Shown in pieces: positions 51,235 to 60,219 of a stretch of 64,000 nucleotides of DNA. The DNA comes from Chryseobacterium oranimense (GTDB lineage: Bacteria; Bacteroidota; Bacteroidia; Flavobacteriales; Weeksellaceae): positions 1,116,001 through 1,180,000 of the forward strand of contig NZ_CP104203.1 of assembly GCF_025244725.1 (NCBI RefSeq), in the 5' to 3' direction. Position numbers and translations under genes: made by a program. A model generated the notes under the pieces. The model was not told the origin of the DNA and did not search any database. It saw only the letters and a list, made by a program, of their open reading frames with translations. The first letter of the stretch is position 1. Every line of letters starts with the position of its first letter.

Positions 51235-51282
51235 TTTAACAGTTTACCAATATTTCCAGACAATATCATTGCTACATTGCTA
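51226..51282. repeat. Dispersed palindromic repeat, copy 3
   Basis: ATGTACCAATTTAACAG, then TTTACCAATATT, and TTGCTACATTGCTA at the right end. Diverged copy of the elements at 44754 and 46107, lying between ribF and atpD promoters. Confidence 0.65.
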
Positions 51283-51338
51283 AATCAATACATGGGGACA
51301 TTAATAAAAAAGTATGATAAAAATCTTTTTTTTACCAA

Positions 51339-52897
<1,559 letters not shown>

Positions 52898-52902
52898 GAA
52901 AA

Positions 52903-52948
52903 TTTTAAATGATAAATTTTAGATTTTAGATTGAAAAATCATTTAAAA
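52903..52948. repeat. AT-rich inverted repeat between atpD and atpC
   Basis: TTTTAAATGAT (52903-52913) and ATCATTTAAAA (52938-52948) are perfect inverted copies. TAGATT and AATCTA words continue to about 52970. A stem in the mRNA here could set the AtpD:AtpC ratio; that is inference. Confidence 0.55.
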
Positions 52949-52980
52949 TTTAAAATCTATAATCTATAATTCATAAAAAA

Positions 52981-53262
52981 ATGAATATAAAAATTTTAAC
53001 ACCAGAATACGTAGTTTTTGAAGGAGAAGTAAACTCTGTATTGTTGCCGGGAAAAAATGGTGAATTCCACATCATGAAAAACCACGCAGCTATTGTTTCT
53101 TCTTTAGTCGGAGGTAAGGTGAAGCTTTTTACTTCTTCTGTGGGAGAGTCTTATGCTAAAAACTTTACTAAAGAAAATGAGAAAGACTCTGTTTTTTCTT
53201 ATCCTATCAAAAGCGGTGTTGTAGAATTTAATCATGATAAAGGAATTATCCTTTGTGAATAA
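52981..53262 (+). CDS. atpC: F1-ATPase epsilon subunit, short form
   Basis: Encodes 93 residues: only the N-terminal beta-sandwich of epsilon (NIKILTPEYVVFEGEVNSVL, LLPGKNGEFHIMKNHAAIVS) with no C-terminal helical hairpin, which in E. coli adds about 45 residues and inhibits ATP hydrolysis. Short epsilon subunits are usual in Bacteroidota. It joins the central stalk to the rotor. Separated from atpD by 83 bases with an inverted repeat; a strong terminator follows. Confidence 0.95.
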   Translation: MNIKILTPEYVVFEGEVNSVLLPGKNGEFHIMKNHAAIVSSLVGGKVKLFTSSVGESYAKNFTKENEKDSVFSYPIKSGVVEFNHDKGIILCE

Positions 53263-53291
53263 TTAAATGAAAAGCTAAATATATTTTCAAG

Positions 53292-53320
53292 AAAGTGTAA
53301 CTTTGGTTACACTTTTTTTA
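53292..53320 (+). terminator. Rho-independent terminator
   Basis: AAAGTGTAAC-TTTG-GTTACACTTT followed by T residues; ends atpD-atpC. Confidence 0.92.
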
Positions 53321-53342
53321 TGTTGTGTAAAAGTCTGATTTT

Positions 53343-54161
53343 ATGAAGAAAAGTATAATCATATTCTTTACCGTTCTGGGAATCCTGTGCAATGCCCAAA
53401 ATTTCAAAACCAAAAGAGGGATTATAAGTCTTGACGGTGTTCATGTCGCCAAGATCTCCAACAAATCCAATGTCTATACATTCATGGATCTGAATGATAC
53501 CCCCATGTATACCATAGAGTTTATAGATAAAAGCATAGTGGATTCTGTAAGAGACAGTTATATTAAACTAAACAGGGTTTACAACCGCGATAAAACTATA
53601 GAGATGGACTATATTTCTCCGTCTGCATTTTCCGGTGAAGAAAAATCCGCGGTATATACCTCTATAAAAGGATTAAAAATCATTGACAATAAAGGAATCA
53701 ATATAAAAAATCTGGATGAGATTTTCAAAAATGTACCCAAAAGGAAGCTAGATACCAAAACCAAAGACGCCTATACCACCCGAAGCAAAATTGACAAAAT
53801 GAATATTGAGGTCAATAAAGTGGGAGAGATCATCAGTAACGGTGTTCCTGTAGGATATTTCACTAATCTTCCGGTAAGCTTTGGTTCTGAAGATACTATT
53901 ACAGATAAAACGTTTGTAGATATTGAGATCTACGATGCTAAAAGTAAATATATCGGAAGGTATATTACCACCACAAAACAATTGAAAACTGCCGGCGGAA
54001 AAACTTTTACAATTTACAGGGAAATGTCCGGAAGGGCATCCGTTTTAAAATTTCCGACCTATAAAGCTATAGCCGAACGTTTGGCAATCATGGATCCGAA
54101 TTTTATTAAAATACAAGATAAGGTAACCGTGGGCCCCGTTTCAAAAGAAACCTCCAATTAA
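53343..54161 (+). CDS. Secreted hypothetical protein
   Basis: Encodes 272 residues with signal peptide MKKSIIIFFTVLGILCNA before QNFKTKRG. The mature protein has no Cys, alternates charged strands and contains landmarks GIISLDGVHVAKISNK, TPMYTIEFID, GEIISNGVPVGYFTNLP and KYIGRYITTTKQ. The two GVxVxK/GVPVG units at about 35 and 165 hint at an internal duplication. No family is recognised. It comes just after the atp terminator, so it has its own promoter, not clearly visible. Confidence 0.75.
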   Translation: MKKSIIIFFTVLGILCNAQNFKTKRGIISLDGVHVAKISNKSNVYTFMDLNDTPMYTIEFIDKSIVDSVRDSYIKLNRVYNRDKTIEMDYISPSAFSGEEKSAVYTSIKGLKIIDNKGINIKNLDEIFKNVPKRKLDTKTKDAYTTRSKIDKMNIEVNKVGEIISNGVPVGYFTNLPVSFGSEDTITDKTFVDIEIYDAKSKYIGRYITTTKQLKTAGGKTFTIYREMSGRASVLKFPTYKAIAERLAIMDPNFIKIQDKVTVGPVSKETSN

Positions 54162-54194
54162 TGGGATCTGATTAAAAAAATTTATATCAACAGG

Positions 54195-54247
54195 AACGGG
54201 CTAAAGCCCGTTTTTTATTAAGATCAAATTTCGTCTGGCTTTAGCCA
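54195..54247. terminator. Paired palindromes, bidirectional terminator
   Basis: AACGGGCT-AA-AGCCCGTT (54195-54212) runs into six T and ends the plus-strand gene. TGGCT-TT-AGCCA (54236-54247) faces the minus-strand radical SAM gene. Both share the core GGCTAAAGCC on opposite strands. Confidence 0.8.
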
Positions 54248-54300
54248 AACTTATAGAAAGTTCCCAATTTTAAAAATCTCTGAGAAAAAAACAAAAATTT

Positions 54301-56505
54301 TTATAAACTTAAGATCACTCCGTTTTCCTTAAGCTGCTGAATAGGTTTCGAGAACCAGAATAATTCAAAATCCTCAAAATTCTCTTCAAACTGATTTTTA
54401 AGTTGCTGAGCTGTAACTTTTTTCGGGTTTTCTATAGAATTTTCTTTCAGTACATTCAGAAGCCATTCCGCTTTATCCTGCTCCAGGTCGATCTTTATAA
54501 TGTTCGTTTTCAGGTGGAATGTAAGAAGCGTATAGGTACCGGAGTATTTCTTTTTATTTTTTACGCGATTCTCAGCGATTACGTTTTTCGTTAAAAAAAC
54601 AACTTTGGAGTTGCCTTTAAAGCCAAATTGACTTTCATCCAGAAGACAGTCATGAATATGGTCAGGATGAATGGTTGTTCTCGGAATTTTAAAATCAAAC
54701 CATTCCTGAAGCGGAATTTCAAAATTGATTCCATGCATATAATTAAAAAGAGACTTTTTTAGTCCGAAGCTGAACTTACTGTGATCGATTCCTGTTTTGT
54801 CTTTAAAATCAATATCATTGTTGGCAAACAGAATTTCTTCTTTCACAGGAGTCACTCCGAACTCTTCAGGATTGATTCCGACAGGTGAGTGAGCAGTCAT
54901 GGCAAACTGATGCCAGAAACCACTTTGCAGAATTCCCATCTCGAACATTTGCCTTACCATTTCCAAAGAGTCTACCGTTTCCTGTATGGTTTGAGTGGGA
55001 TATCCATACATCAGGTAGGCATGAACCATGATCCCGGCCTCTGTAAAATTTCGGGTAACCTGTGCCACCTGTTCTACCGAAACACCTTTTTCAATTAATT
55101 TCAATAAACGGTCACTGGCTACTTCAAGCCCTCCGGAGACTGCAACACAGCCTGAAAGTTTCAGGAGATAGCATAGATCGCGGGTGAAGCTTTTTTCAAA
55201 CCGGATATTCGTCCACCAGGTAACAACAAGATTTCTTCGTAGAATTTCCAGCGCAACTTCCCTCATTAAAGCTGGCGGTGCTGCTTCATCCACAAAATGG
55301 AATCCCGTCTCACCAGTTGTTTTGATGAGCTCTTCCATTCTGTCAACCAATATTTTGGCGGAAATAGGTTCATAAATCTTGATATAATCCAGAGAAATAT
55401 CACAGAAAGTACATTTACCCCAATAGCAGCCATGTGCCATTGTTAGCTTATTCCACCTTCCGTCACTCCATAAACTGTGCATGGGATTGGCAATTTCAAT
55501 AACAGAAACATATTGATCAAGTTTCAGATCTGTATAATCCGGGGTACCAATTTCAGCTTGTTTATAGTCATGCCGTTTAGAATTATTTTTATAAGTAACC
55601 TTTTGGTTTTCAATTAAAAATGTTCTTTTGTATTCTGCTGTTTCGCTTGGTCTATTTACATTTTCATAAAGAAGCTCAAGAGGAAGCTCACCATCATCAA
55701 GAGTAATGAAATCAAAAAATTCAAATACTCTCTGATCTTTCACCTCTCTCAGTTCGGTATTGGGAAATCCTCCTCCCATTGCAGTTTTAATGTGCGGATA
55801 ATGTTTTTTAATATATTGGGCACATCTGAAGCCAGCATACAGGTTTCCCGGAAACGGAATTGAAAAACAGACTAATTTAGGTTGGATAAACTCTAGGTTT
55901 TCCTGAAGGATTTTTAAGGTAAAATCATCAATAAACGTCTGTTTATCTGCTAGTTTAGAATACAGTTCATCAAATGAATTGGCACTTTTCCCTAAGCGTT
56001 CAGCATATCTGCTGAATCCGAAATCCGGATCAATATTTTCAATGATATAATCAGAAATATCCTCTAAATATAAAGTGGCGAGATGCTTGGCTTTATCCTG
56101 AAGTCCCATATTCCCAAAAGCAAAATCCATATCATCCAGCTGGTTGAAACGGGAAGCTTCCGGGAGGAAATTCATGCTGCAGATCTGCCTTGCAAGCGTT
56201 GGGGTTTTCCCTTGCAGAAAAGGAATAACCTGATCTATTGTTTTTAAATATTCTTCCCGGAGCGCGTAAATTCTTTGTGAGTTCTCCGATATTTCGTAAA
56301 GGTTAATTTCTGTGCTGAAAATTTTCTCTAATCCACTTTTTGAAAACAATTCCAAAATAACGTCCAGTCCCAGATCGATCTGATAGCTGGAAATATTTTT
56401 AGTATTCAGGAAACCTTTTATATAAGCTGTTGCCGGATATGGAGTATTAAGCTGGGTAAAAGGCGGGGTAATGAGAAGCAGGTCTTTCAACAGGAAATTT
56501 TTCAA
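54301..56505 (-). CDS. Radical SAM protein with N-terminal cobalamin-binding-type domain
   Basis: Encodes 734 residues. The start is TTG: either 56505 or 56490 (MKDLLLITPPFTQLNTPYPA); no ATG lies nearby. Residues 5-300 follow the B12-binding Rossmann pattern (KDLLLITPP ... LVCFSIPFPGNLYAGFRCAQ ... TAMGGGFPNTEL). The radical SAM domain carries C360, C365 and C368 in HGCYWGKCTFCD, a CX4CX2C spacing unlike the canonical CX3CX2C, then VSGGLEVASDRLLKLIEKGV and HAYLMYGYPTQT. Substrate is unknown; related proteins modify peptides, lipids or tetrapyrroles. It is followed by no obvious precursor peptide gene. Long spacer regions suggest a stand-alone enzyme. Confidence 0.9.
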   Translation of the reverse strand: MKNFLLKDLLLITPPFTQLNTPYPATAYIKGFLNTKNISSYQIDLGLDVILELFSKSGLEKIFSTEINLYEISENSQRIYALREEYLKTIDQVIPFLQGKTPTLARQICSMNFLPEASRFNQLDDMDFAFGNMGLQDKAKHLATLYLEDISDYIIENIDPDFGFSRYAERLGKSANSFDELYSKLADKQTFIDDFTLKILQENLEFIQPKLVCFSIPFPGNLYAGFRCAQYIKKHYPHIKTAMGGGFPNTELREVKDQRVFEFFDFITLDDGELPLELLYENVNRPSETAEYKRTFLIENQKVTYKNNSKRHDYKQAEIGTPDYTDLKLDQYVSVIEIANPMHSLWSDGRWNKLTMAHGCYWGKCTFCDISLDYIKIYEPISAKILVDRMEELIKTTGETGFHFVDEAAPPALMREVALEILRRNLVVTWWTNIRFEKSFTRDLCYLLKLSGCVAVSGGLEVASDRLLKLIEKGVSVEQVAQVTRNFTEAGIMVHAYLMYGYPTQTIQETVDSLEMVRQMFEMGILQSGFWHQFAMTAHSPVGINPEEFGVTPVKEEILFANNDIDFKDKTGIDHSKFSFGLKKSLFNYMHGINFEIPLQEWFDFKIPRTTIHPDHIHDCLLDESQFGFKGNSKVVFLTKNVIAENRVKNKKKYSGTYTLLTFHLKTNIIKIDLEQDKAEWLLNVLKENSIENPKKVTAQQLKNQFEENFEDFELFWFSKPIQQLKENGVILSL

Positions 56506-56637
56506 ATTAGTTATATTGATCCGGTTTTAAGATGTTGATTTACATTGAATTAATGCTTTTCATCTTGACCAGATTCTATTTGCAAAGATAGTTAAATTGT
56601 ACCGTATGCTGCAATGGGCCTTATCAAAATTAAATGT

Positions 56638-57534
56638 TTATGCATTTTCTAAAACCTCATTATGTTTGGACTTTCTATTATCCGCAATCACATTTAAAAT
56701 AACCCCCAAAAGAATCAGGATAATGCCAATAAGCAGATTTACAGTAAACCTTTCATGGAACATCAGCACGCTCACCATTACAGCAACCACCGGTTCCAGT
56801 GCCCCTAAAATAGCGGTAGGCGTAGATCCGATATATTTTATAGCATACACTAAGCATAGGCCGGAAATTACAGTTGTCAGAAAGGCGAAAACAATAAAAT
56901 TAAAGAAAACGGACAGGGAAGGAATGGCAAAAGATTCACCCTCTGTAAAAGCTTTTATCATAAAAAAACCTGAAGTGAAAAGCATGGAATAAAAAGAAAG
57001 CTTAAACCCGGATACTTTCAAATCCGATTTATTTACGATTACCATGTAAAGTGCATAAAACAGAGAACTCAACATCACAACTCCCAAACCTGCAAAATTG
57101 ATTTCCAGGCCTTTCTCTTTTAAGCATAAGACAATAACACCTGCAAAAGCAAAAACCAAAGACCCTACCGACAACCTGGTAAGCTTTTCCTTATAAAAGA
57201 AAAACATGATCAAAGCAACAATAACCGGATAAATGAAAAGAACGGTAGAAGCAATCCCCGGCGTAAGAAAATCATAACCGATAAATAAAAACTCTGCGGA
57301 AAGAGCATAACAGACTCCCAAAACAGCAAGGATCAGCGCTTCTTTTTTATTGATCCTGAAACTCTCTTTGGAATACAGCAGGTATCCGCCAACCATCATG
57401 GCTGAAAATAAAAATCTATAGAACAAAGTAATGTCCATAGAAAAGTGAGCCTGCTTGAGCGGAAGGATAAAAATAGGAATCAGCCCGAATGAAACGGATG
57501 ACAAAATTCCTAACGCATAACCTTTGAATTTCAT
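56638..57534 (-). CDS. EamA/DMT-family transporter
   Basis: Encodes 298 residues from ATG 57534 (MKFKGYALGILSSVSFGLIP). Ten hydrophobic segments in two EamA repeats are visible, each starting with a G-x-x-SS/ST-like helix and ending AILGALEPVVAVMVSVLMF, the typical EamA signature of the second half. The frame is open to ATG 57564, but that lies directly after a terminator stem. Substrates of this drug/metabolite superfamily range over amino acids, nucleotides and drugs; none can be named here. Inner membrane. Confidence 0.92.
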   Translation of the reverse strand: MKFKGYALGILSSVSFGLIPIFILPLKQAHFSMDITLFYRFLFSAMMVGGYLLYSKESFRINKKEALILAVLGVCYALSAEFLFIGYDFLTPGIASTVLFIYPVIVALIMFFFYKEKLTRLSVGSLVFAFAGVIVLCLKEKGLEINFAGLGVVMLSSLFYALYMVIVNKSDLKVSGFKLSFYSMLFTSGFFMIKAFTEGESFAIPSLSVFFNFIVFAFLTTVISGLCLVYAIKYIGSTPTAILGALEPVVAVMVSVLMFHERFTVNLLIGIILILLGVILNVIADNRKSKHNEVLENA

Positions 57535-57562
57535 TTTATTATCATTTAAAATAAAACATTCC

Positions 57563-57593
57563 ATAAAAAAACCACTGAAAATTTTCAGTGGTT
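57563..57593 (-). terminator. Rho-independent terminator
   Basis: AACCACTGAAAATTTTCAGT with GGTT is a perfect 24-bp palindrome at 57570-57593; on the minus strand it runs into seven T. Ends the alpha-oxoamine synthase gene. Confidence 0.88.
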
Positions 57594-57605
57594 AATATCT
57601 TTTCA

Positions 57606-58880
57606 TTAAATCGGTTTGAAACTTAAGCCCTGCTCCTGCAGCAGCTTTTGTTCCTGCTCTTTATAATGACCACTTACTAATTTATCATGAATAGCTTCAA
57701 ATGCTGCTAAAGTTTCATTAATCTCTGCATCAGTGTGGGAAGCAGTAGGAATTAATCTTAGCAGGATCATTCCCTTCGGAATTACCGGATAAACCACTAC
57801 AGAGGTAAAAATTCCGTAGTTCTCTCTTAAATCTTTTACAAGAAGAGTCGCTTCTACCGGAGTTCCCTGCATCATGACAGGAGTTACACACGTGTTGCTG
57901 TCTCCGATATTAAATCCTCTTTCTTTAAGACCGTTCTGAAGCTTGTAGGTATTTTCCCAAAGTTTAGCTTTGATTTCAGGTCTTGTTCTTAAAAGCTCCA
58001 GTCTTTTCAAACCTCCGATTACCATTGGCATCGTAAGAGATTTGGCAAAGATCTGAGATCTTAAGTTGAACTTCAGATATCTGATAATTTCTTTGTCACC
58101 TGCAAGAAAAGCTCCGAAACCGGCCATAGATTTGGCAAATGTAGAGAAATAAACATCGATCTGGTCCTGGCACCCCTGCTCTTCACCAGCTCCGGCTCCT
58201 GTTTTTCCAAGAGTACCGAATCCGTGTGCATCATCTACAAGCAGTCTGAAGCTGTATTTAGATTTAAGATCACAGATTTCTTTAAGTTTTCCCTGCTGGC
58301 CTCTCATTCCGAAAACCCCTTCCGTAATGACAAGAATACCGCCTCCGGTTTCTTCTGCTACTTTTGTTGCTCTCTGAAGGTTTTTTTCAAGGCTTTCAAT
58401 ATCATTATGTCTGTAGGTAAATCTTTTTCCGGAGTGAAGTCTTACTCCGTCTACAATACAGGCATGAGAATCCACATCGTATACAATCACGTCATTTCTG
58501 CTCACCAAAGCATCAATGGTAGAAACCATTCCCTGGTAACCGAAATTCAATAAGTACGCTGAATCCTTTTGTACAAAATCTGCCAGTTCTCTTTCCAGCT
58601 GAAGGTGCTGATCCGTTTCACCGGACATTGCTCTTGCCCCCATAGGATAGAACATCCCATATTCTGCAGCAGCTTTGGCATCAGCCTCTAATACTTCAGG
58701 GTGATTACATAATCCTAAATAGTCATTGGCACTCCAGAAAATCACTTCTCTTCCCTGAAACTGCATTCTCGGCCCGATAGGTCCTTCAAGTCTCGGGAAA
58801 ATAAAATAACCTTCTCCGTAATCTGCAAACTGTCCAAGAGGTCCTGGATTTTCTTTTATTCTTTCAAAAATATCCAACAT
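57606..58880 (-). CDS. PLP alpha-oxoamine synthase (KBL/SPT/cysteate acyltransferase type)
   Basis: Encodes 424 residues. The fold-type I, alpha-oxoamine synthase marks are EVIFWSANDYLGLCNHPEV, GARAMSGETDQHLQLERELA, NFGYQGMVSTIDALV, the PLP-binding DDAHGFGTLGKTGAG and the Schiff-base Lys K250 in STFAKSMAGFGAF. The family condenses an amino acid with an acyl-CoA or acyl-ACP: glycine (KBL), serine (SPT), alanine (BioF) or cysteate (sulfonolipid synthesis). In flavobacteria both SPT and the cysteate enzyme exist. The next gene upstream encodes a cysteine-synthase-like enzyme, which favours the cysteate option. Cytoplasmic; own terminator. Confidence 0.9.
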   Translation of the reverse strand: MLDIFERIKENPGPLGQFADYGEGYFIFPRLEGPIGPRMQFQGREVIFWSANDYLGLCNHPEVLEADAKAAAEYGMFYPMGARAMSGETDQHLQLERELADFVQKDSAYLLNFGYQGMVSTIDALVSRNDVIVYDVDSHACIVDGVRLHSGKRFTYRHNDIESLEKNLQRATKVAEETGGGILVITEGVFGMRGQQGKLKEICDLKSKYSFRLLVDDAHGFGTLGKTGAGAGEEQGCQDQIDVYFSTFAKSMAGFGAFLAGDKEIIRYLKFNLRSQIFAKSLTMPMVIGGLKRLELLRTRPEIKAKLWENTYKLQNGLKERGFNIGDSNTCVTPVMMQGTPVEATLLVKDLRENYGIFTSVVVYPVIPKGMILLRLIPTASHTDAEINETLAAFEAIHDKLVSGHYKEQEQKLLQEQGLSFKPI

Positions 58881-58901
58881 TTTGTATCGTAATTTTTAAG
58901 T

Positions 58902-58934
58902 AAAAAAGCCTTTCCTGTAAAACACAAAAGGCTT
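58902..58934 (-). terminator. Rho-independent terminator
   Basis: Minus strand AAGCCTTT and AAAGGCTT pair around a 13-base loop, then six T. Lies between the cysteine-synthase-like gene and the oxoamine synthase gene, so the two are probably separate or only partly joined transcripts. Confidence 0.82.
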
Positions 58935-58959
58935 GATTTGTATCGTGGTTTATTTAAAT

Positions 58960-59997
58960 CTATTTAATGAATTCTGTTTTGAAAACTTCATCGTAATTAT
59001 GTACGCAGTTATTTACAAAACCTTGTTCGGCCATCCATTTGTCACTGTATACCTTTGTGATATATCTTGATCCGTGATCTGGATAGATCAGTACTATAAT
59101 GTCATCTTTGGTCAATTCATGAGACTGGGCATACTGGATCAGGGCCTGGGTTACAGCTCCTGTAGTATATCCTCCCATGATAGCTTCTTTAAGGGCTATT
59201 TCTCGGGTTCTGTAAGCAGACATCTCATCATTTACCCTTACAAACTCATCTACTTTGTCAAAAAGCAGGGCAGAAGGGATCAAATTTTTCCCCATTCCTT
59301 CAATCTGATAAGGATGAACATCTTCTTTATGAATCTCTCCCGTTTCGTGGTAGCTCTTCAGGATAGACCCGTCAGCATCCACACCAATAATCTTGATATC
59401 AGGATTCTTTTCTTTCAAAAATTTACCTGAACCGGACAATGTTCCACCTGTTCCAGTGCAGGCAAAAAGGTGGGTAACCTTGCCTTCTGTCTGCTCCCAA
59501 ATTTCAGGACCGGTAGTCTGGTAGTGTGCATCAATATTCAATTCATTGAAATATTGATTGATGTAAACTGAATTTGGTGTTTCTGAAGCTATTCTTTTAG
59601 CAACCTCATAATAAGATCTCGGATCATCTGCAGCAACATTGGCAGGGCATATGTATACCGTAGCCCCTAATGCTTTCAGATAAGCAATTTTCTCAGGCTT
59701 TGTCTTGTCGCTTACCGCCAGAATACATTTATATCCTTTAATAATACAGACCATCGCAATAGAAAACCCGGTATTTCCTGAAGTAGTTTCTACAACTACA
59801 GAATCTTCCTTTAATAAACCTTTCTTCTCAGCGTTTTCTATAATATGAAGTGCTATTCTATCTTTTGTGGAATGTCCAGGATTATATGATTCTAACTTGG
59901 CATAAACGGTTGCAGGAATATCTTTTGTAACAGTATTAAGCTTCACCATAGGAGTATTTCCTATTAGGCCAAGAATATTATCGTAAACATTACTCAT
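58960..59997 (-). CDS. PLP-dependent cysteine-synthase-family enzyme (candidate cysteate synthase)
   Basis: Encodes 345 residues of fold-type II: LIGNTPMVKLNTV, the PLP Lys in NPGHSTKDRIALHII, ETTSGNTGFSIA, ACTGTGGTLSGSGKFL and DHGSRYITKVYSD. The Lys loop reads PGHSTKDR where CysK has PAGSVKDR and CBS has AGGSVKDR, and there is an extended C-terminus (WMAEQGFVNNCVHNYDEVFK). These changes set it apart from housekeeping CysK. It adds sulfide, or in cysteate synthases sulfite, to an activated serine. With the adjacent alpha-oxoamine synthase it would supply cysteate for sulfonolipids; this is inference. A TATTTTTG -7 box precedes it. Confidence 0.88.
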   Translation of the reverse strand: MSNVYDNILGLIGNTPMVKLNTVTKDIPATVYAKLESYNPGHSTKDRIALHIIENAEKKGLLKEDSVVVETTSGNTGFSIAMVCIIKGYKCILAVSDKTKPEKIAYLKALGATVYICPANVAADDPRSYYEVAKRIASETPNSVYINQYFNELNIDAHYQTTGPEIWEQTEGKVTHLFACTGTGGTLSGSGKFLKEKNPDIKIIGVDADGSILKSYHETGEIHKEDVHPYQIEGMGKNLIPSALLFDKVDEFVRVNDEMSAYRTREIALKEAIMGGYTTGAVTQALIQYAQSHELTKDDIIVLIYPDHGSRYITKVYSDKWMAEQGFVNNCVHNYDEVFKTEFIK

Positions 59998-60027
59998 TAT
60001 TTGTTATTTTCAATAAAAATCTGACCG

Positions 60028-60035
60028 CAAAAATA
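60028..60035 (-). promoter_or_regulatory. -7 promoter box TATTTTTG
   Basis: Minus-strand exact TAnnTTTG match, 30 bases upstream of ATG 59997. Confidence 0.55.
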
Positions 60036-60219
60036 CAAAAAAATAAATAATTACTAAACTTTTGTTTGATTTCAAGCCTGTGATTCAGCAAAATTTATTT
60101 TCTGATTTGCAATCTTAGCTGAAGTACAATCGCAAATACTACGCCAAAATTTTTAAATTTTGTTAAAAACACCATAGAATGGTATAAAAGCCTTATTTTC
60201 GCGTAATTGATTTTATACT

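Noticed and set aside
53343..54161. ATP-synthase-related role for the secreted gene after atpC
   Set aside because: A strong terminator (53292-53320) separates them and the product carries a signal peptide.
54301..56505. RiPP biosynthetic cluster linking the radical SAM enzyme to the GG-leader peptide
   Set aside because: The peptide gene is 25 kb away in another context and no precursor-like small frame or transporter lies near the radical SAM gene.
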